A stretch of DNA of 64,000 nt. It comes from Cephalotus follicularis (Eukaryota > Streptophyta > Magnoliopsida > Oxalidales > Cephalotaceae). The notes below the pieces were generated by a model that ran no database searches, had not been told where the DNA came from, and saw nothing but the letters and a program-made list of their open reading frames with translations. Both the position numbers and the translations under genes were made by a program. Shown one piece after another: positions 49,168 through 60,456 of the stretch (position 1 is the first letter of the stretch; each line of letters opens with the position of its first letter). Location: contig BDDD01000317.1 in the NCBI GenBank assembly GCA_001972305.1, positions 430,292 through 494,291 of the forward strand, read 5' to 3'.

Positions 49168-49396
49168 TGTTAATGTATTTATCTGTATTAAGAGAGGTAA
49201 GTGTGTATGGCTTGAAGCATTACACCATTTGTATCAAGTTTGGAATACTCCGCAGTGTTGCCTCCAGCTAGCACACTTATATTTATACTAGGATCTCAGC
49301 TTATTATGGACTCTAGTCCAGATAGGCCCAAGTCTTAGGCTTTCACTTATTGGACTTATATTAAAACATATTAGTTAGATACCCAAGTATCCAACA
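49168..49396 (-). repeat. 3' LTR of Copia element 2
   Basis: 229 bp, TGTTGGATAC to ACATTAACA on the minus strand, same length as the 5' LTR with scattered substitutions. The purine-rich ATGAGGAGAT (minus strand, just outside at 49397-49406) is the likely polypurine tract. Confidence 0.93.
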
Positions 49397-50518
49397 ATCT
49401 CCTCATATGTTTTACATATAGCACAATCCAATACAGTGGACAGTGTGATGTCCAGACAAAATATGGATCACCCACATTCAAAATTCTCAAATAATTCAAT
49501 CCAAGATATAATTTATCTAAGATGCGTTTTATTATAAAATTGACTAATCAAATATCTCAGACTTGTTCTAAACTCAATCCAACCGTTTCAAATAAAGAGT
49601 TTTAGAAACAACCTAAAAACAAAATATACATAAAGTCTCAAGTATATGTGGACCAAACAGAAGTATCCAAAAACTGTAAAGGTAACTCGAAATGGACCAT
49701 AGGTCTCACAAATACATGAGTTAAGCAACATAGTCTCATAAATAAAATGAACTAAAATAATAAACTGGACAGCAGGTGGAATGTCTCTACAACAACAAAG
49801 AGATGACAATACCCCTACAATCTCCACAACTCAAGATAATATCACTCATCAAATAGATCATCCTGGTCAGGATCCCGATCAATATTTGCTCTTCCATTTT
49901 CGCCACAATATGTAAATCACCAAATATGAATTTCATGTAAAATGAATTCAATCATCTATGTAATTTACCATAATAATGTCTAGTTCTACCAAGAAGAACT
50001 TAGCATCATATCAACAGGCTGAAAATATATATCAATGTCATCAAAGCATCAATATCAAACTCATAAGCATCAGTATCAAGTTTCAATTAAGAACAAGATC
50101 AAAACAGTTTATTTTACAAAGAACCGATTACTGTCAAGTTTCAATTAAGAACAAGACCAAAACAGGTTTCTTTCGCAAATAACCATTTCCATGTTTCAAT
50201 TTGGAATGTCACAGTCATCTAATCTTTCTTGGCTAAATTGTCTTACATCAAGTTTGGAATGAGACAATTTAATCAAAAAGGACTATCCTAATTTAGTTAA
50301 GTTGTATCATCAAGTTTGGAATGAGACAACCTTCCTAAATAGGACATCTTAAGTGTGATATGTTATCTTCATCAAGTTTGGAATGAGACAACCTATTCAC
50401 TCAGATTTTTTGACAACTGTAAGCATCGATGAAACATATAAGCAAGTGCATATCTTATTTGACCAACAAAGGAAGATTCAATATTTCAAAACAATTAAGA
50501 ACATAGGTTAAGACACAT
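49397..50518 (-). other. Copia 2 untranslated 3' part with a 62-bp-period repeat
   Basis: Lies between the RNase H stop and the 3' LTR. The 22-mer beginning CATCAAGTTTGGAATGAGAC recurs at 50246, 50308 and 50370, exactly 62 bp apart, with a degenerate relative near 50191. A second pair starting TTCAATTAAGAACAAGA occurs near 50080 and 50142, also about 60 bp apart. The core ATCAAGTTTGGAAT is also found in the LTR (49233-49246 and its partner). No coding sequence here. Confidence 0.75.
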
Positions 50519-51257
50519 CTACATAGTCTTTAACCTCATTTCCTCCACTGTTTTAAATATTCGATCTTTATTCAAACCCTTTGTGAGAGCATCGGCCATA
50601 TTATCCTTCGATCTCACATCGACCAAAGTGATAACCTCACGTTCTATAAGATAATTCAACAATTCATGTCTCAGTCTCACATGTCTCCTCTTACAATTAA
50701 AGAGTGAGTTTTTGACGACTTGGACTGCAGCTCGATTATCACAGAACAGGCTTAAAGAGTTAATCTTTAGCCAGGTCAATGGAATGTCCATAGTTAGATT
50801 CTTTATCCACTCTGCTTCTTCTCCTGCAGAAGCTAGAGCATAAAGTTCCGACTCCATAGACGGCAATACAATACAAGTCTGTCTCTTGGACTTCCATGTA
50901 ACAGCATCTCCACCCAAAGTGAACACATATCCTATGGTAGACTTACTGTTGCTAATATCTGAACACCAAGAGGCATCAAAATATCCTTCCATGGTAGAAG
51001 GATAACCAGAGTAGCAAAGAACATAATCTTTAGTACCTTTAAGGTATCTCATCAGCCTCGTAAGGGCATCCCAATGCTCATTGCTAGGATTACTGGTGAA
51101 ACGACTCATCATACCAACTGTAAAGGCTATGTCTGGTCTAGTGTAACTCATAGCATACATGAGACTACCAATCAGTTTAGAATAGTCTGATTCACACTGG
51201 CACCGTCATTAGGGCTCAATTTCTTATTATAGTCACATGGTGTTTCAATAGGTTTGT
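50519..51257 (-). pseudogene. Copia 2 RNase H and end of RT
   Basis: On the minus strand: KPIETPCDYNKKLSPNDG, then a frameshift near 51190, then MYAMSYTRPDIAFTVGMMSR, HWDALTRLMRYLKGTKDYVL, GYFDASWCSDISNSKSTIGY, LFCDNRAAVQVVKNSLFNCK and RSKDNMADALTKGL. This is the standard Copia RNase H order and it ends at 50519-50521. Apart from the frameshift the domain is open. Confidence 0.9.
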
Positions 51258-53691
51258 TGTCACGCCCCGAACCGTGGGATAGGCCCCACGACTCGACACG
51301 TGGTAATCCGTACAATCATCATAATAATTAAACATAAAAATTTAAAACTTAAAATAAATCATAACCAAAATCTTTTATTTAAGGTGTGGATATACAGACC
51401 CAGTTCGAATCATATAAAATACACTACTAAACCAGAATAAAATACATAATTTATTTTCTGCAACTTTGCCCATGGAAGCGTACTGTCGAGGAGGAGAAAC
51501 TTACTGTACTCTTCATCCTTGCCGCTGCTGCGATGTGCCGCCACTACCTGTTCCTGTACCTGGCATATTCAAAGGAATGGGTCAGGTGTAGGTTACTACA
51601 TATACGGGCACATACCAGAGGAACAGACAATACAAATATAGGAGAAATAAATAATATATGCATATCATAAAGCAGACCACAATCCATGACCTAAGATCGT
51701 CATCCTTGTCTTCAGACTACTCTACTCTACTCTAATTATACATATCAATCAATAAAATAGAGGAGTTTAGTCCGATCATCCTATAGTCTGGTCAATATAC
51801 AAGGTTCACCTTTAGGCTCACCAGCCCGCGGAATTCTCTTCCGGGTTCACCTGCTGAGCGGAATTCGCCATTCATTTAATCAATCATCCTCATCTCTTTC
51901 CTTTAACTAGTCCTGATCCATTTCTCACGTCAGGCCAGGGTTCACCCTTTGTGTATGGTACCTTCCATACACAAGGCTCACTTCAATGCGTGCATGGAGC
52001 ATGCAGTCCATTATTCACTATATAAAGGCATGTGGGGGACACCTACATGTAAATCTTCTATTTACTTCCCTTGTGTGTGTATGCAGGGGTTATATTCTAT
52101 TTCTTTAATGCATGCCAGGGACACATGCAACTGGCACGCATCATGCATGCTCATGCCCGGGGACGCATGTGTGTACGTACACCATTTCCTTCATCACAAA
52201 TGCTAGTAAGGAGTGCACATCAGGGGACAATGTATGTCCGGCTTGCAGGTCCGATGCATGGCAGAGGACAACGCCCACACTGGCGCATGTTCAGCTCGTG
52301 ACAAGGGAGGGCTCGACGTCGTTACCTGTCCGGGCATGCATGGGAGGCATAGGCTCTTGGCGCAAGACTCCCCTGGCTTTGGCATCCATGTTCCCTGGCG
52401 CCCAGCACTGGCACCTCAGCACGACTCCCTGGCGCTCAGCACTGGCACCTCAACACTGCTCCCTGGCTCCCAGCACTGGTACCTCAGCACTGTTCCCTGG
52501 CGCCCAGCACTGGCAGTTCGTGCTCAGCCCTGGCAGCTCATATGCTCAGCCCCGACACCCTGGCACTTCTCCCTGACCCCTCTGGTACTTCTCCCGGCAC
52601 TTGTCACCTCAGCACGGCTCCCTGGCATCATCGTCTCGGCTTCGGCATCGCCCAGCATTGGCACCTCAGCACGGCTCCCTGGCGCCCAGCACTGGCAGAT
52701 CATGCTCAGCCCTGGCAGCTCATATGCTCAGGCTTCTGCCGGTGAGAAGTGCGACGTGTTGTCATACTCGGACGCCTAGCCGAGGGGCACTCACACATCA
52801 TCGCAACTTCTTGCATGTAATGCCAATGTCTGCTGCGCATTGCATTGCATGCACAGGGGCGTGCGGTAGGTGAGGGTAGTCACGTGCAAATGCGCAACTG
52901 AGGCCTGGAGTGTGCCACAGTAACGCGTATAGCCACTTACCACGCACAATCGCGTACATACGTTGTCCAAAAGCTAATTACTAATAATAAATTTTATTAC
53001 TAATTAATCAACCATAATACCCAAACAAGCAATAACACAAGCAGAGGACACATACATCAACAAACAACACATATTGCATACAAGCTGGTAGGCACTCGGG
53101 TATGGAGCAACCTACCTGGAGTAAGGTTGAAAACGAAGACGCTTCCTCTTATCCACGTAAATCCTGGCTTCTCTTCTCGGCAGAGGTCTGCTACACACCT
53201 TGGCTTTGCCAATTCCTCTTCCTTGCATATCCTTGCTCCCAGAGAGTGGGTATTTATACCATGGGAGTGCAGGGGACAATGGGGCTCTATGGACGGCACC
53301 CACTTTGTCTCCTTCTTCCACTCTCACATTCTCTCTCGAATTCTCTAGAGGAATTGCGCAAGAAAAATGTCAAAAATGTGTCTGCAGGCCACAACCCAAT
53401 CTTTTATTCACGTGAGAGGAAGGGTCTAGAATTGTTGAGACAATTCTCAACAATTCAGGCCATCTCTCATCTTGGGCTAACTTCACCAATTGGGCCTCAC
53501 TTATGTTTCTCCCATTCTTTCACATATTAAATTGGCCCAATGAAGAAAATAATTTCTTAAGTCCAAGGTCTTAAATTAAATTTCATTAAGGCCCAAATTA
53601 AATACATCATAATTATCGGGTCCAACCCAAAAGGTGGGAAAATAATTACAAAACCCATTAATAATATTTTATAATATTTAAGGCTCTTACA
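51258..53691 (+). mobile_element. Solo LTR inserted in Copia 2 (2434 bp), with an internal minisatellite
   Basis: Starts TGTCACGCCCCGAACCGTGG, a typical Gypsy LTR start, and ends AAGGCTCTTACA. The flanking 5-mers TTTGT (51253-51257) and TTTGC (53692-53696) differ by one C/T change. Joining the flanks at a single copy restores the Copia RT frame (…SECK-PIETP…), which proves the insertion borders. A TATAAATA-like palindromic TATTTATA at about 53248-53255 would give a 2-kb U3 and a 440-bp R-U5 on the + strand. Contains the 34-bp tandem array at about 52401-52735. No proteins. Confidence 0.88.
52401..52735. repeat. GC-rich minisatellite, 34-bp unit, inside the solo LTR
   Basis: Units start CCCAGCACTGGCACCTCAGC and end TCCCTGGCG. 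Three near-identical ones lie at 52401-52434, 52435-52468 and 52469-52502. A variant block containing GTGCTCAGCCCTGGCAGCTC follows at 52503 and recurs at about 52684 after another standard unit (52650), so a larger repeat of about 180 bp is superimposed. Several chance open frames cross the array because it is GC-rich. Confidence 0.85.
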
Positions 53692-53696
53692 TTTGC

Positions 53697-54390
53697 ACTC
53701 ACTGTATCCCCAAGTAAAAAGTAGTTGCTCAATGTAATGAGTATGGCTAAGGGAGATGACTTACCTTTCAAAACTTACTTTCATACCAAGAATGGTGTTA
53801 ACCACACCAAGATCTGTCATGGCAAATTCTTTCGCCAAATTGGTTTTCACGTCACTCACTAAAGAGAGATCAGAACCAAGAATCAACATGTCATCGACAT
53901 ACAAGCAGATAATCACAACCTTATTTAACACAGAACGAAAGTAAAGGTATTTATCCGAGTAACTATTCTGAAAACCATGGCTCTTTACTACTTTTTTAAA
54001 TTTTTGATGCCACAATTTAGGTGCTTGTTTAAGACCATACAGTGATTTGTTCAGTTTACAGACCTTATTTTCTAAACCTTTCATGACAAACCCCTCATGT
54101 TGGTTCATGTAGATTTCTTCAGTCAACTCTCCATTAAGGAAATCTGTCTTTACATCCATTTGATACACCACATAGTGCTCAATAGATGCCAAAGCAAGAA
54201 GAATACGTATAGTTGATAGATGACACACATGTGAATATACATAAAAAAAGTCAATCCCACTCTGTTATGTATAGCCTTTAGCTACTAAACGTGCTTTATA
54301 CCGAGCTATTGATCCATCACTATTCAGTTTCCTCTTCAAAACCCACTTGTAACCTACAGTTTTAGCCCCTTTTGGCAAATCAACTAACTG
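53697..54390 (-). pseudogene. Copia 2 reverse transcriptase, main part
   Basis: On the minus strand the region starts VDLPKGAKTVGYKWVLKRKL, has an internal stop near 54265, and continues YQMDVKTDFLNGELTEEIYM, KSLYGLKQAPKLWHQKF and the catalytic ICLYVDDMLILGSD (about 53890-53925). It then reads FAMTDLGVVNTILGMKV, a stop near 53761, and HYIEQLLF before the solo LTR at 53691. The catalytic aspartates are kept. Confidence 0.9.
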
Positions 54391-54843
54391 CTAGATGTGA
54401 TTTTGTAATAGAGAACTCATTTCATCGTCAATGGCTTCTGCCCACAACAAAGAGTCCCTAGATCTCATAGTTTCCTTGTAGGAAGATGGATCATCCTCCA
54501 GATGGTAAGTGGCGAAGTCCTCACCAAAACTCTTGGGTACTCTATCTCTTGTAGATACTCGCACAAGTACTGATGCACGAATCAATGTGGAACTAGTTTC
54601 AGAAGAACCAATTTTAGATTCTCTAACCTCGGCTGTATAGCTAGGTACAGTCAAACCATGGTCTCTAAGGAACTTATCCTCAAAGAAAATAGCATCTCGA
54701 GATTCTATAATCGCATTGGTAGATAGATCCAAAAACCTGTTTGCAGCACTATCTTCTGCACAACCTAGGTAAACACAAGTGTTGGTTCGAGTTCCCACCT
54801 TAGGTCTCCTAGGGTCTTGTATTCGTACATAAGCAATACAGCC
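54391..54843 (-). pseudogene. Copia 2 integrase C-terminal and linker region
   Basis: Reads TRTNTCVYLGCAEDSAANRF, AIIESRDAIFFEDKF, then a variable linker and AEAIDDEMSSLLQNH before a stop at 54391-54393. This is the usual region between the integrase core and RT in Copia polyproteins. A stop at about 54843 separates it from the integrase core. Confidence 0.8.
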
Positions 54844-55347
54844 TCAAGTTTTGAGAGTGTCATATCTACAAGGATGTTTATGCCATGATTCATAAGGAAT
54901 GGAGTTTAACTTAGAGTGTGGCAATCTATTCAGGATGTGATTAGCAGTTAGAACTGCTTCCCCCCAGTAGGAAGTAGGCATGCCAGTTGTCAATAACATA
55001 GAGTTTAACATTTCAGTTAACGTCCTGTTCTTACGTTTAGCTATGCCATTTGATTGGGGTGAGTAAGGAGCAGCAGTTTCAAGTATTATGCCCTGAGAGG
55101 CACATAATTCCTTGAACTCTGTCAGTGTGTATTCTCCTCCTCTATCACTCCTAAACCGTTTAATTTTCAAGTTTAATTGATTTTCCACACGATTTTTGAA
55201 AATTCTAAACTTCTCAAAAGTTTCGTCCTTCGATTTCAACAGATAAACATGACAATATCTTGAAAAATCGTCTATGAAAGTAATTAGATACTTTCGACCT
55301 CCACGAGTTGTGAAACTTTTGAAATCACATAGGTCAGAATGTATCAA
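54844..55347 (-). pseudogene. Copia 2 integrase core with a substituted catalytic Glu
   Basis: Reads MIHSDLCDFKSFTTRGGRKY, LITFIDDFSRYCHVYLLKSK, FRSDRGGEYTLTEFKEL, then SPQSNGIAKRKNRTLTEM and SYWGEAVLTANHILNR. Two of the DDE residues (Asp in HSD and RSD) are present. The Glu expected in NGIAERKN is Lys, a G-to-A type change, so the enzyme would be inactive even without the stops on either side. Confidence 0.9.
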
Positions 55348-55817
55348 TTCAAGAAGTTGTGTAATCCTAGAAACCGACTGAAAATGTTTTCTAGTGTCTT
55401 AGTCTGAGAACACACTTCACATATGTTAAATCGAATGGAAGTATTTAATGGTATATTATGAGTTTTAACCAATTGAAGCATTTTTCTATAATTCACATGT
55501 CCAAGTCTATTGTGTAATAACTTATGATCAATTAATGTTGAATTCATATGGCATATCGTTTCATTAGCTAAACTCAACTTATACATACCATCAATCAGAA
55601 ATGCACAACCAAAATAAGCAGAATTAATAGATAAAGTTACTCTACTATTCATAAAAGAAGTGCACATGCCAGCTTTGTCTAAAAGACAAATAGAAATTAA
55701 ATTCTTATTAAGCAAAGGCACAAATTTAACATCTTTTAAAGTAAGAATGTTACCTGAAGAAAGGACCATGTTTGCAGTACCAGTATGAGTCGCAAGTGCC
55801 TCAGCCCCACTAGCCAC
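55344..55817 (-). pseudogene. Copia 2 protease end and pre-integrase domain
   Basis: Reads the second half of the protease (VLSSGNILTLKDVKFVPLLN, NLISICLLDKAGM) and the zinc-binding segment LLHNRLGHVNYRKMLQLVKT followed by CEVCSQTK. A frameshift near 55815 separates it from the first half of the protease, and another break follows at 55345. Confidence 0.88.
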
Positions 55818-56442
55818 TGTAACAGTCTCTTTCGTAGTAATTGACCTCTGTTAGTAGACTCTTATTATTGGTTGCATGACATGTAGCTCCAGTGTCTAAC
55901 CACCACTCTGAAGAAGCCCTGACCCTGTCATCCGTCATCATTGAGACGAAATTGCGAGGCTCAGGCTTTCCCACTACCATGTGAGCTTCCTTCTGTGGTG
56001 TGTCAGCACTAGGCACACCAATATTCTCATTGTTCATCTTAGACCTCATGTTCTCGAGATCAGTATCTTGAGGAGTGATTTCCATGCCCTCACGGAACTT
56101 GAAATCTAAGAACTTATCCACTATGTGAGATTTGGATAGCTCCTCCTCTTTTCGAAATTGTGCGTCTAAATTGTCCCATATTTCCTTAGCAGTTTTAAAT
56201 TTACTATAGGTTTCTGCAAGACGGTCTGATAAACAATTCAATAAGTAATCTCTACAGTAGTCTTCATCACTTAACCATTGAGATTCAGAAACATCTTCAG
56301 TAGTATCAGAAAAAGTACTCAAAACAGTATAGAATATCATATTGGATTTCAACCCGAATTGAGTCTTACGCCTCCAAGCGTTGTATTCTGACCCACCAAA
56401 CGATTGTAATTTAACCATCTCAACGGAAATATATTTATCCAT
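55810..56442 (-). pseudogene. Copia 2 gag fused to start of protease, zinc knuckle deleted
   Basis: Starts MDKYISVEMVKLQSFGGSEY and reads FGLKSNMIFYTVLSTFSDTT, RDYLLNCLSDRLAETYSKFK, AKEIWDNLDAQF, then the protease motif EWWLDTGATCHATNNKSLL. The CCHC knuckle expected between gag and protease is missing: the frame runs directly from MRSKMNNENIG to SADTPQKEAHMV, so an in-frame deletion is likely. The protease Asp-Thr-Gly triad itself is intact. Confidence 0.88.
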
Positions 56443-57064
56443 TACAGTAAATAAATAGATTAAATAATAATTAGAACGAGTGTACCTGAATTTCCAGCAG
56501 AAACAACAACCAAACGGAGCTCAAAGTCTAAAAACACAGCAAACAGCCTCACTCTCTCTCTGTCGCGCACGCGCCACACGCTCCTAAACCAGCAGCCTTC
56601 TTACCCACGCGCTCGTGTAAGTCAAGCGCTCGTCTTCTCCGCTTCGTCGACGCAACAGGTTGGCTGAGAAAAGGGAGATTGCGATTCCGGCTATGTCAGC
56701 ACTGCTCCGACATCGCAAACGGACCGCCGATCCTCCAGGATTTGATAATTGGTCTCCCCTGCCTGAGCCGACGCCCCAGTGGCCGAAAACGAGATTCAAA
56801 CCCGCGGCGGCTATGACACGAAACTCCTCCGTCCGGCCACGGTTCGACGCCGCACCACCAGTAAAAGAACCATCGTGGAACGACGAACTCAACCCTATCG
56901 GTCCGAGCCTCTGACGTCAACGGAGGTGGCCGAAATAAGAGGTCACAGGTTTCGCCTTACCGAAGCTTTAGGACTCCGTTCCGGTCGATTCCGGTACCGG
57001 AACTGAAATCCAACACCGCCAATAGATTCCTCTCATCGAGGCACACTAAATCCGTACCTCTTTT
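56443..57064 (-). other. GC-rich leader of Copia element 2
   Basis: On the minus strand this lies between the gag start and the solo LTR at 57065, and together with 59880-60063 it forms the roughly 800-bp leader after the 5' LTR. Most of it (56530-57010) is clearly more GC-rich than the rest of the element. It holds open frames such as 56584-56892 that match no known family. It may be a regulatory leader or a captured sequence. Confidence 0.55.
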
Positions 57065-59879
57065 TGTGACGCCCGAACCCAGCCCCGCTGGAATCCGTCG
57101 TGCCCGTTACGAGGCCAAGCCTTCCAACAGAGACTCACCTCGTAGGTTCAGCAGAACAGAGTTTCAGAAAAGCATTTTAAAACATAAAATTCTTTAAAAC
57201 AGAAAAAAAACATAAAAGTTTCTTGAAAATCTTGAAAATAATTCTAACTCTTAAAATTTTACGAAAATCGGGCATGTAGTATTCGTTTATAGGACTATGC
57301 CCCCTGTAAAGAAAAACACAATTTATAAAAACACACTCCCGAAGGAGGAAACAGTTTGTAATGGGCTCAGCCCTCAACAGACCACACTCCCGAAAGAGGA
57401 AACAGTTTATAAAATGGGCTCAGCCCTCAACAGATCACAATTTAAACAGAAAACAAGTAATGGGTTGAGCTCTGCCTCAACCGTATTAACAAAACTTAAA
57501 ACTTGAATAGGGCTCAGCCCTTTTACACAAAACCAAAACAGTTATATAAAAACACAAGTAATGCAGAAATTTAAATACTAATGAAATGATAATATGCATG
57601 TGTTGACCCTGGTAGCATGTCCTTTATGGTCTCACCTCAGCAGACAGACAGACTCTAGTTGACAGAGCGCAGCAGACTAACCTGTCAGAACTAAAAACAG
57701 AAAACAAAGGAGAGGGTTAGTCCACAGGACTAGTGAGATGGAACAAAAGACTCCACAGAGTTTTGCTCGCATATAAATATCTTTGCAGAAAAGATATAAC
57801 AAAAGTATAAATAAACTTAAACAGAAGTTTCAAAAACAGAAATAAAGTCTAAACTCTGACTTATAAAACAGATCAAAAACAACTTAAACATAATATAAAT
57901 CTAAAATCGATTTATAAAACCAAAGTTTTCCGAAAACAGCAGAAAACCAGATCAGAAAATCATATCAGACCATTTCTTTCAAACAGATTCAAATCCTCAG
58001 ATTTTTCATACATATAATAGTAACAGAGTTTTAAACAGAAATAAATATATAGAGATGTCATGGGTCTACTAAGTAAGGTCGACGCCTGGGCCCCGTCGGG
58101 CTGAACGTCCAGCAGAAATAGTGGCAATGACACCGTCGGTCAAAGCATCAGAACAGAAGGTCATACACGTGTAGACAGTGCCTCTCATGGGCATCAGATA
58201 TATATATAATACAATACCGAGATCACCATGCATCTAAACATATTTAACAGATTTCAGAAAACAGAATTTCAGATTTCAGAATTTCAGAATACAGAGACTC
58301 ATCCGAATCATCAAAACAGATTTAAAACAGATTTAAACAGATAGAGGAAAAATCATTTTCCTCATCATATACAGATATACCAAAAAATAGTGTCATAGTA
58401 TGACTATAGCCGTGCGAGCATTTGAAAACAGTAAATGAAAGTTTCAGACAATAAAACTTCAACAGATTTCAGAACAGAAACAAATTCAGATTCCTTAAGA
58501 TACAGAAATCAATAAGTAAAACGTTCAAACATTCAAACCAGTAAAGAAAACCTCATGGTAAAAAGGTTTAAGAAAGGCGTTCCACTCACAGTACAGACGA
58601 GCGAGTCCCTCGACTGGTCGCCTCCATGGCAGACCACAAAGGCAGGATCCTCTGCCAACAGACAGACAGACAGATAGACAACAGACCATCAGAACTCAAA
58701 CAGACAACAGACTATAAGAAAATATGCATGCACAAAACCATGCAAATGCGTTATGCAATGAAATGCGTGCAGATGTCAGAAAACCATAACCGATCAATAC
58801 GGTCGACAGAAACAGAAATCAGATTATTAAAAACATCCTTCAAACGTTCATTTTAAACATCCTTTCGAAAACATTAAAGTAAGTACAAAATCATTAAAGC
58901 TAGTCCAAGTGGTCGTCCAGGTTATCCAATTCGAGTCATATAAGCAATTTAAGTTCATATGCAACAGAAACAGATACAGAAATACAGAAAACAGCGGAAA
59001 ACAGAACTAACGGAACAGAGTTCGGAATTTACCGAAAGTTGATGAAACGGAGCACAGAGTCGGAATCCCACAGCGGAACTGGAACGGATCACATCGCCGC
59101 AGAGAACGGAGTCGGAAAACTGTCCGAAGTTCCTCGCCGGAGGGTCGCCGACGCGTGGGCCCAGGCGCCGCCGCATTTGGCCGGAACGGCCGCGTTGACC
59201 GCGGCTGTGCTTCGCCGGCGATCGACGTTGCCGACGTCGTCAAGGGTCGAGGCTGGTACCGTTCGAACGACCGCAACGCCAGGAGTCCAAATCTGGGTTT
59301 GCCTTGCCGTGACGACCACCGGAGACACCGGAACGAAGGAAAACAGCCGGAGAGGGAGAAGAGCTTGTGCGCGCAAACGGCGCGGTTGCCAGCGCGGTGG
59401 TTGGGCTCGGTGTGCTCGGGAGGTGATGGCGGTTCGGCCGGTGTCTTCGTCGGCGTCAGATCGGCACTGACGCCGGCGACAGAGGCAAAGAGAGATAGTG
59501 AACGGGAGAGATGGGAGAGAAACGGGGAGAGATGAGAGAGAGTCCAATTTTTTTTAAAAATTTTGCATTTTCCATATATATAACTCAAAACGGACTGGGT
59601 TTCGTCCAGAATTAAACCGATACGGACAAAAATCGGATATTTAGGACATACCACTTGGCCTATTTTTTGAATTCAGCAGTCTTTTCAGAAAAATATCATT
59701 TAATTTACGAAAAGGCAAATTTATTTCTTATGCAGAAAACCATCAGAATAAAATCATAGAAATTTAATTAATGCCATGATGCATATCATGAATGCCAGAA
59801 AACAGATTAACAAACCGACAGACAGACATAAGCCACGTAGGCTCACAGACACAGACCGTACAAGGACACGGATGTCACA
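57065..59879 (+). mobile_element. Solo LTR copy B (2815 bp) nested in the leader of Copia 2
   Basis: Starts TGTGACGCCCGAACCCAGCC and ends GGATGTCACA, with a perfect 5-bp target duplication CTTTT (57060-57064 and 59880-59884). It is the inverted counterpart of copy A at 1640-4449 over its whole length, including the GACGGATTCC-type start region, the ACCTTACCTA/GACCCATTG region and the GC-rich block (59090-59480). TATATATAA at 59575-59583 lies about 300 bp from the 3' end. No gag-pol belongs to it. Confidence 0.92.
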
Positions 59880-60063
59880 CTTTTGCCTCAAACGGTGACC
59901 AGAGCAAAAAAGTTACCTTTTTGGACTGTTTTGCCCCTTACGTGAATAATGACCAAACTGCCCCTATCGCGGAACAACCAAATTGCACGCAAAACGAGAT
60001 GATCAACTTCTCACCGGTAATCTCTCAAAATCAGATAAAGAACACTGAATAATACTTTAAGAT
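59880..60063 (-). other. Leader remnant next to the 5' LTR of Copia 2
   Basis: 184 bp between solo LTR B and the 5' LTR of Copia element 2. On the minus strand the bases right after the LTR read ATCTTAAAGTATTATTCAGT, which does not match the usual initiator-tRNA primer-binding site, so the site is decayed or unusual. Confidence 0.6.
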
Positions 60064-60292
60064 TGTTAATGTATTTATCTGTATTTAGAGAGGTAGGTGT
60101 GTATGGCTTGAAGCATTACATAATTTGTATCAAGTTTGGAATACTCCGTAGTGTTGCCTCCAGTTAGCACACTTATATTTATATTAGGGTCTCACCTTAT
60201 TATGGGCTCTAGTCCAGATAGACCCAAGTCTTAGGTCTTCACTTATTGGGCTTTTATTAAAACATATTAGTTAGATACTCAAGTATCCAACA
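60064..60292 (-). repeat. 5' LTR of Copia element 2
   Basis: 229 bp, TGTTGGATACTTG to ACATTAACA on the minus strand, same length as the partner at 49168-49396. The pair delimits the whole 11-kb nested structure. Confidence 0.93.
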
Positions 60293-60416
60293 TAAAATTA
60301 TTATGCATTATCATATAAGTAAAATTTTAAATCAAACAGTTAAATTCATAAAATATAAATATGGATGAAAACTATGATGATATGGAACATAAGTTATGTT
60401 CAATATCAAACATATC

Positions 60417-60456
<40 letters not shown>

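Larger units (their letters stand above)
49168..60292 (-). mobile_element. Ty1/Copia retrotransposon 2, both LTRs present, with two solo LTRs nested inside (11.1 kb)
   Basis: LTRs of 229 bp lie at both ends: 60064-60292 is the 5' LTR and 49168-49396 the 3' LTR on the minus strand. Each starts TGTTGGATACTTG (with one change) and ends ATTAACA on that strand. The flanks AAAAA and TAAAA agree at four of five bases. The order on the minus strand is leader, gag-protease, pre-integrase, integrase, RT, RNase H. Two solo LTRs of other families were inserted later, at 57065-59879 and 51258-53691. Without them the element would be about 5.9 kb, normal for Copia. All frames are broken, so it is dead. Confidence 0.93.

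Noticed and set aside
52401..52735. CRISPR-like array
   Set aside because: The units are contiguous 34-bp tandem repeats without unique spacers and lie in a plant LTR.
52112..52873. 154-, 188- and 90-codon frames near 52.1-52.9 kb
   Set aside because: They read through the GC-rich minisatellite of the solo LTR in several frames at once, as expected for a repeat whose unit length is not a multiple of three.
53102..53530. 142-codon frame near the end of the 51258-53691 solo LTR
   Set aside because: It sits across the TATA-like site and R-U5 region of the LTR and matches nothing known.
56584..56920. Open frames in the leader of Copia 2
   Set aside because: GC-rich leader sequence without a known domain; no support for translation.
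59007..59654. 215-codon minus-strand frame and 143/126-codon plus-strand frames in solo LTR B
   Set aside because: Same GC-rich block as in copy A; the frame is broken in A and spans the TATA-like site. Not treated as a gene.
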